Positions 22,328 to 31,200 of a stretch of 37,500 nt of DNA are shown in pieces. Made by a program: the position numbers and the translations under genes. A model generated the notes under the pieces. The model did not search any database and was not told the origin of the DNA. It saw nothing but the letters and a program-made list of their open reading frames with translations. Each line of letters starts with the position of its first letter. Positions within the stretch are counted from its first letter, which is position 1. The DNA is from Tubiluchus corallicola (taxonomy: Eukaryota; Priapulida; Priapulimorpha; Priapulimorphida; Tubiluchidae). The stretch covers positions 1-37,500 of the forward strand of contig JAQGDQ010000368.1 of assembly GCA_030141605.1 (NCBI GenBank), read 5' to 3'.

Positions 22328-23664
22328 TAATATAAAGCAGTATTGCAAACCATGCTTTATTATGTTTATCATCACAGACGCAAGTCAATATAGTGATTAG
22401 TATAGTCACGTTTTGCGTGAGGCGGTATTTGGGTGTGCCCCACCTTTTTGCCTTGCTATATTGAATGTATTGTCATTTTAATAAATGACTTCATTTAATC
22501 AACTAATTTCATTCTTGGTGCTTTTGCAAAAATCTAGTTAGGCTCAGCTAATTTTACCTTCAGGTCGGTTTTATGAACATTAGCTTACAAAAAATTAATA
22601 ACGATTTCCAGAAGTGGTTGTGTACGTATATTTTGGACGACATAACTAATGTACATAATATGCTGTACACGGTAAAACGGCAAAGTGAAAATCTCACAGT
22701 TAATAATAATGCTGGAAACAAGACACAAGGAAAAGGGCATAAATGGAAAAAAAATGACACGTGCACGTATATACCTGACACTACAATACCTTGTCTGCAC
22801 ATTTTGAGTTTCACTTGTTTTGGGTTCTTGGGCAGTTCCCAGTCCGGTACCAAGCAGCTGACCCAAAGAACCATAGGAACTGACCCCTGCAAATACTTAA
22901 GGAACTGAGCCTAATTATTGGATGGTACAAAAAAGCAATTTAGTTTGGTGCTAATTTGAATAAGCATCGGGCCAAGAAATAAAACCCAGGAGACCAGATT
23001 AAGCAACTATTTGGTGGCAGTTTGGGCTCAGAAGAAACTCAAACAATGCTACTGTCAGTATTCAAATTAAAGGAAAACCTGATGATTGTGTAAACACAAG
23101 TTCAGAATAAAGATTGAAAACTAAAATAGCTTATTTTAAATCAAAGCTTAGATTAAATAATAATTACCTCGAATACTCAAATAGCGTTAATTTAAACTTT
23201 CAAAGTTACGCGCGGCTCAGTGAATCTACTAAGATTGGCAGCAGCGCCTTTTTGTCGCGTGCGCGTGACCGACAAATAGAAGGCGGTACCGTGATAAACC
23301 ATGATCATGAACTGTAGTGTTAATTTCATGACGTCATATGACGTAGACCCCATTTTTCGTGACATCATGCGTTTAAAGAGTACTGTAACACCTATGCAAA
23401 TGTGCTTGGCGCGTAAGGGAAAATGCCTACCCATTGCACAAACTGTGGTTAGTTTCTGACGTAAGCAATAGCTGTGTTCGGTTGCTGTTAATTAACTTCC
23501 TAAGTTAACTATTCAAATATAAGGAACAATTGTTAACTTTTATAGGCAAGAAAATGTATATTTTGGACGGTAAATTAAAATGAGATTGAGTCTAAACAAG
23601 CGTCCGGTCTTCCTTTAAGATATAAATTAATAATTTATTCGCGCGAGGCAAGCCCTTACTACAG

Positions 23665-23747
23665 GTCATCTCACAGCATTTTCCCTGAGACAAAGAAGCG
23701 GTGGCACGTGCGCCATTATCAGGACTCCACGCTTTCAGTGGAGCAAG
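23665..23747 (+). CDS. KSR: Putative KSR exon upstream of the C1 exons
   Basis: The frame SSHSIFPETKKRW then HVRHYQDSTLSVEQ is open and ends in phase 1 before GTAAGA at 23748. The next exon starts with the two bases needed to complete that codon. The sequence is not conserved enough for me to match it to a KSR block, and the acceptor (CTACAG at 23659-23664) is a choice among several. The frame stays open further upstream, so the true start may be earlier. Confidence 0.45.
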
Positions 23748-25243
23748 GTAAGACTGGCAGGTGTTGGTAGATCCAATTAATTTATGTACTCTAAGCTTTT
23801 ACCAAGACCGCTTTGTTGTTCATTATCTGGGCAACTATAAATAATACAAGCACACAATAGCCACACGTCACGTTTTGGGGTCAAGCTCGTGCCTTGGCCT
23901 TCAAGAATCCAGGCTGCATTTATTGGACAGAGGCAGTTATGATGAGGTAGCACAGTACATTACTATAGACCACTGACCACGTAATTGGCAGTGACCACCA
24001 AATTATTTTTATTGCTCGGTGTTTACATGATATTGGGGGTGTTAAATAGAATAAAACTATTTAAGAAGACATTGATAATACTGATACTGATAGATATCAT
24101 CATTAATGACTGCAATATTAACCACGACGCTGATTTAACGTCAGTTTTTTCTAATTTTTCTGGTGTTTTTTAAGCAACGGTTGTTATTCTTTAATTCTTA
24201 GAATAAAATTTTGCATTGCTTATTAATTTTTTTAGATTACTGTCCCGCTATTACTTTTTTCTCTTAATTTGCTCTGGCGTCCTTAGAAATATTTTCAAAA
24301 TAGAGGGTTTACAATCTTATGTGCTAGACTTTAGACCAGTAAGAACTCAGTAATCATAATGAAGAAAATTTAATTTGTCAGCTGAGTAAATGTCTGTCCG
24401 GTTGATGACACCAAGCAGGTAGACCAGCCAGGCACTACCTGCAATCACCTGCTTCTAGTGTAATCACTAATCTCTGGCATTTGAGACAACAGCTGGCTAA
24501 ATATGGCCAAATTCTCCCTCAGACAAAGAACCCGTTTGCAGAGTTGAGTACAAATAAATCACACAACCGTTGGCAGGGGGTGAGAGGGTACCTCATCTCT
24601 GGTCACATTGCTTTGAGCAACGGCTGGATTTTAGCCGATTAAATCACTTTTGGCTTGCGCTTAATTATCCGTTTATATATGAGTGCAAGGCTGCAAATTT
24701 GGCTTGATGAATTTTGATGGACTCCTCTTTATCGACTGCCCATCCCTCAATTGAGTCCATGTTCCATTAGGACCAAGTGTCGGGAGTACAAGGCTGATGT
24801 TCTGGCTGAACAAGTCCTGAACAATGGAGGCACGCGACTGCTTTATTGGGCACACGACCACTCCAGAGTTCATTCTGGATTGAGACTTTGTGTTGTGTGC
24901 GTCGTTTTAGAATTACCTCTTAATTACTAATTTAACCTGCATAACAATGACAATTCTACAGTTTTTACCAGCGATGGCTGAACAGTCTGACGTGTCCAAG
25001 ATTTGGTTTGCTGATGTTCCCCTGACAGTTACGTGCAAGTAAGTTGTAAAACGTGGATATAAGCCACCGTTTGCAATGAGTTTATTATGTTCTTACAGTA
25101 TTGCTAGCGTCTTATATATTTACTATATTGAAAAACCACGAAACATGACTTTTCAGTTGTGATAGACACTAATTAAAGCAATATAGTTAATAAAAGTCAG
25201 CCAAATTCAATAAGCAATAACCAAAGTTTTATTTTTTCACGTG

Positions 25244-25288
<45 letters not shown>

Positions 25289-28200
25289 ATCATTTTACTT
25301 TTACCATAGTTTACATAAGTACTTTATAGAAGAAAATGTTATCAATCAACGTTATTTACACAATTAGTAATAAAATAAGCATAATAATGGTAAAAAAATA
25401 ATGTGCCTAACCCAGCTATACCAATAGAAACCAAGTAATTCTGATAAAATATACAAGCAGTACATTCTTCTTGCAAATTAATATGTAACAATGTAATCTA
25501 GAATTGATTGCAACTGTGCTGTGCGTTTAAAAAATTAAAATCATTAAATTCTGAGCGTTTGATGTAGTTTCTAGCCATATTAATAAGTACCCGTTGGTTT
25601 CCTGTCAAAGCCTTTATGTTTCTCTAATGTGTCATTAATAAAAACACGTCGTTTATATGCAGCTAAAATAGTACAGCCATTAAAAAAACTCGCGATTCTC
25701 TTTCAGCTGCTTTTCATTAGTTAAGAAATGATCAAGTATGCTAAAGCCTTGTGATACATGATTGCTATCATGTACAGTGCTGCAGAACTGCGCCTATGGT
25801 TAATTACTGTTGGAGAAATCAATTAAGGTTCCAGCATTTCCGATTAATGCGATGTGCTACCCTGGACGTCCTCGTGTAGGTCGTGTTGAGGTTAACATAA
25901 TTACCTAGGAACATTGCAACGAAGCCCTGCAAATAAATGCTTTGTTATGGTAGCGTAATATGACTGCGACGTCTTGTAAATTACAAATGGGTAAAAATGT
26001 GCAAAACATGTAAAAAATAGGTTACATTTGAGAAGTAAGAGACGTTGGTTTTAAAGCTTGTTTGATTTATAATGCACAGTATAATGCTAATTGAAAAACC
26101 TGGATACATAATGTGGAAATTAAAAACCATTGTTAAAATGAATTGAATATGTAGCGCTTTTGATACTGTTTCCACGAACGAGAAAGATCAATTTATTGCT
26201 TTCGTTTTCCTAACAATCGACCCCTACTTTATGAAAACTAATTAGAAACTTTCTCATTTACAATACGTGCGATGTGGGCACGAATAATGCATTGGGTTTT
26301 GAAACAATACTTTTGTAATAAAACTGATGGCTTCACACCGCTGTTTCATATTCCAGCCAGGAAGCTTCAGTAAAAGACAATGTGGACTCTAATAGTGCTA
26401 TACATATGAAATGATACAAGGAAAATGTTTGGCATCAGCTATGGTGTACACTAAATGAATTAATCTTGCGAAATTTCCATTTAAAAATGAATGCAAGTGG
26501 CTTAATGTTTATTAATTTTAATAAATATTTTTTTCAATAATTCTTCTTGTCATTAAGAATAAAATTTGCCTTGTTCTGGTTTGACATTGTTACTTTAAGA
26601 CGCGTAGGATGGATCTCGAAGTAAATGTAAATAGTAGACAATTTGACAACATATCTTGACAGTCGATTTGTTTTTTTTCAGTTTGACCAAGTGTGTCACA
26701 CGTCCTGGAAGATGTGGGCACTGTCAGCAACCGCTGCTATTCGTTGGACTTTGCTGCAAATACTGCAGGTAATTACTAAAGCTTTGGTCGTTTCTAACAC
26801 CACAAAACTCTAATTAACAAGAATCTTGTCGCACCTTACAAACCAGTGTTGTTTAATCAGAGTTTTAACGACATGGCGTGCATGCAGCTGTATTAACGTT
26901 CATTCTTATTGAGCTAATTACTGCAAATGTCTCTCTATCATTTAGTATGGCATTCTGTATATTACATGTGTTATTAACACGCTCAATTTCACCAGACCTG
27001 GCATAGATACAAACTGACAGTAGATAATGTTACAATTTAATATAGTGAGGGGTAAAAATCAACGATTCACTTCTGAGTTAAGTGGCGATTATTCAGAAAT
27101 ATAGATGTGTGGTCTTCATCACTTTAGCTAATATTTTCTAGTCAAATTCAGAGCCGCAACAAAATGGTGCTGTATTCAGGGATGTGACATTGAGAGGGGA
27201 TATCAATCTAGCGAGGTCCTTCACGTATGAGCACATCACTACATTAATGCCCTGGTAAAAGTCATAATGCGTGCTGTTTTATTTTCAAATGCATTACCAT
27301 GCACGTTTAGCAAATACTCGGAGAAAACGAGCCCAGAGCAGTGGTTCACAAAGCAAATCAACTATTAGATTGATAATAATGATGGTACGAGTGATATCCA
27401 GGCACCCAACAAATGCACCGTGGATCAATAGCCGGGTGGTCTGGATCGTACAGCTAGTGTACATTTCTATGCAGACACATCGATGGCTTCATCATGTTCA
27501 GAGAAGCATGCAGTGTAAATTACCGCTGTTATACAGCTTGGAAAAAGTGACATTGTATGTCTTGTGCCAGACGATCTGTCGCAGCACCTGCTGCAGGTTT
27601 GAGTAATAATCTGCACGCAATGGCTTCAGTAGCAAAGATCTCTATGTGAAGCTTTTAGCTGATCAGTTTGCATAATGTTTATTGAAGACTATGTAGTTCG
27701 CCAGCCTTTGAGAAGAACTTGCAAGGTGGTACAAAAATTCGAGCTCATGACTATGATGATGATGATGATGATGGCGGTGGTGATGATGATGATGGTGATG
27801 GCGATGACGATAATGATGATGATGATTGTGATGGTGGTTACAATAATTCTGGCTCGAACAGATTGCACTTTGATGTAAAACATTTTCTTTGCGTAAACAC
27901 TCGAAGTGTATTACACATGTAATTCCCAGGCCCAGGAAAATTATCCGTGTAAAAAGGCTTCTCTAGCCTAGAGATTGTGCGTCCAAATAAACTGGCATTA
28001 GCAACCGGTGCTCAAAGTCGCTGGCGTGATTTGTGCAAAACACAGAAAATCCAAGGACTCGTCATTAAATTCCTCGTAAACTTATAAAAGCGTAAAATGT
28101 TAATCTCCCTAATAATACATTAAAGGCAAGGGGCACCTGGGAAAAACAGCTTAAATGATTGGCAGATATTTGTATCGGTTTATAATCTGCCATTAACAAT

Positions 28201-31200
28201 TTCAAGCACTTCATGAGCAAGCGAGGGAATGAATGAGTGCTAGCACGAACGAATAAACAATGAAAAACGAAACACACGGGTATTAAGAAAAAATGAAACG
28301 GAATGAACAAATGAATTAGAATTAGAATTAAAATTATAATTCGTTTATTTTTCATCTGTTAGTAAAAGTGCTACTACAGTGTCATAAAAATTGAAACAAA
28401 ATATAACATAATATTAATTTTCGTTGCTATGTATAGGTGAAGGGGTGGCAATGACCTAAGTTTATCGAGTCAGCCACTCCCATTAGGGAAAAAGAATTCA
28501 ACTGAAAGAATAAATTGACAAAGATAAAATGAAAACTGACGAAACAAAAGCTATAAAGGGAAAGTGATGAAAAACAACAAGAGAAGCAAGAAACAAGGAA
28601 ATAAACTGCACATTTTCTTCCGAATAAAGACTTAACTGATCTTTACACGCATCTGATGTCAATTTCAGCTTCATTAATTTACTTATTATTATCTTACAGT
28701 TTTCGTTGCCATGTGAAATGTGGTGATTCCCAGTCGGATAAATGTGTTTATCAAGTATGCTCACTATCCAAGATTTCTAAAAACACAGGTATATATGGCA
28801 AAATAATGTTTTGCTATTAATATAATGCATTTGATTCGTTGTTTTTGCTTAATGTTTTTTGCTAATAATATTTTCAAAAAGCCGATTGTTTTTAGTTAAA
28901 AGCAACACAACTTTGTTAAAACTTTTACATTAAGAAGTTAAAATCACAGTTTTAATAAGGATGTGTTGTTTTTAACTATAAATGTTTTTAAATGCCTGTA
29001 TTAAAAGTTGACCTATTATTTTATTTTTCTGCAACTTGAATGGGTAATAGTTTCAGTGCAAGTCATTCGTATTTGGTTTATTACAAATGTTTTTTTAGAT
29101 GTAAAGGTCTTAAGATTTTAGGAGTTTCAAGGTATTTTGCAAAACTGTGCATTTGCTTGCAGGTAAGGGATTGGCAGCAGCATTAGAAAAAAGAGAAATC
29201 AACAGGAATCACCTGCCCACTGCAAGTTGTAGTACATGGGCTAAGAAGTCTAGTGGGGCACGTCCCAAATCTCATGGCTCTTATTGCCGTTTCCGTCATT
29301 GGTTCCGCTCGCAGAGATCGGAAAAGCGACGTCTTCGCAGCACCGTTAGCGAACCTTTACGTTCACCTGTCTTATCGGAACCCTTCGTAGTGCAAGTGGA
29401 CGATGATCGCAGCAGTGCAGTAACAAGCATTCTGGGGGGAGGTAGTTTTTGCTCAACCCAAGAGAGGCCGAGTCATTTGGAGGTACCGAAACCTCACCCG
29501 AATTTGGTGGCCACGTGCAGCTGTCCATCGCCGAAAACAGCCAGAGCGGAAGCCACACCTAAGTTAATTAGTTACACCTGGCCTCGGCTTGGTCGCAGTT
29601 CACAGTGCAATGGTAAGTTTAAATTTGTTTCTTTTTCTGATTCTCACGTTTTAACTGTTAAAGCTTTAAAGTGACAAAGTTACGCGACTAAATTTTTAAA
29701 TTGCTTAATATAGCAGTTATAGTGTTCCTAATGTCCCTCATACAAGGCACACAATTTAATGTCTTGAAATCAACAACAACTTTACTAAACACTAATAAAC
29801 AATACTATAACAACAGATTTCACGTTATTGCAACCATGCCGTCCAGCTTCACAACGCTGAACTACTCGCTGAAGCAGTCGGACAACAATGCAACAAGTTC
29901 TGCCATCTACTAATTGCAACGTATACCTTTCAACAATACATTGCTTAAAAAATGTCGTACGTTCATCGGTAATTAGAAACACGAACAAAGACGTGATGAT
30001 ATTGAATTAACAGACATGCTAATTATTTGTAATACCAATTTTAGGATTATTTCTTAAACCTGTAATAAATTCGCATTTGCTGAACTTTTTAACTAAATTT
30101 GATCGAAAATAAATAACCTGAATCGGTCGAGAATGAGCTTAGATTTGCACAACGGACTTTTGCATTTAAACTCGAACAACATGACCAGAGGACCACAATG
30201 CCTCTTGTGATCATGACAGACTATTTCTGTTCAAAAACAGCTAAAGTCAACATTTCCAAGTATTAGAATTCTTATTCTGGAGGATCACCAACTAAACATT
30301 TTTATAATTGCACTATAAGGATGACTCACGATCAAAAAATCATCACTGAGCTTTGATTTAGTAATACAAATCCAATGCACTAACCACTAGACCACACAGA
30401 TACACAGATTGAGATCATAGCATGCGCTAATTCAGTCTTACTGGATAATCAGTCAAGCCAACATTTCCAAGTGTTGGCTTATTATGCTAAAGTGATCTGT
30501 AAACCCTTAATATGGCTGATAAGCAAAACTAAAACGTAAATTTGTGTGAAAATCTACTAAATCAAATAACGTGTCCATGAAACTCAAAATGTTATCATTA
30601 AAACGCTGCTTCAGTGGGCTGTAAGTATAATGGTAACGTACGGATTTTGTTATTTTGTAGATATTTTCAACGATGACGATGACTTATCCTCTGTCGTTGG
30701 ATATCACTTGGTTGAAGAAATTAAAGGTTCCCAGCAGACCAAGGACAGCCTATCTGAATGGTACATACCTTATGAGAAATTAGAGTTTCTTGAGATTGTA
30801 CGAAGAGGCTGCCAAAGTGCAACATACAGGTATGCTGATTTTGAAATAATCTTTATTTCATCAAGTTTGTAAAATTTTGCATTCATTCTGTCTCATTTTT
30901 TCAAATGAACATAATAATTGTTGCCAAAAGAAGAGGCTTTACTTATGTTTGCTGCGTTGGTACCGAAACGAAATCAATGTTTTATACCCAAATGGGTATT
31001 GATATTAAATGTATGACAGGTATGAAAATGCGCAGTTCGCTCCTACAATCTGAAACTTAAACTTAGAGGAAAACTTAAACTTGGCTTTTGCTTTGTAACC
31101 AATTGTTTCGTTTTAATTTATAGGGGAAGATGGCATGGTGACGTCACTTTGCACAAATTCACCAATTATGGAGAAGATGATGCAAATTCTTTCTGGGATG

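Larger units (their letters stand above)
20000..23664. other. No gene recognised upstream of the first KSR exon
   Basis: Two open frames stand out: 21496-21762 and 22573-22908. The second follows a possible acceptor (TTACCTTCAG at 22555-22564), but neither shows a family I know. Bases 21410-21450 (CAGTGACGTGCACAGAC...) look like the end of a hAT-type element without a clear partner. A 26-base direct repeat lies at 22274-22327. The missing KSR N-terminal exons (CC-SAM) should lie here or further left, but I could not identify them. Confidence 0.4.

Noticed and set aside
27271-27606. 111-codon plus-strand frame in a KSR intron
   Set aside because: No recognisable domain, and inserting it would break the phase between the C1 exons.
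27675-27922. Poly-Met/Asp frames
   Set aside because: They come from the (GAT)n tract inside a KSR intron.
29701-29913. 70-codon frame with a hydrophobic start, in the KSR intron after the linker exon
   Set aside because: It has no ATG at the hydrophobic start, no known family and no splice logic with KSR; probably chance.
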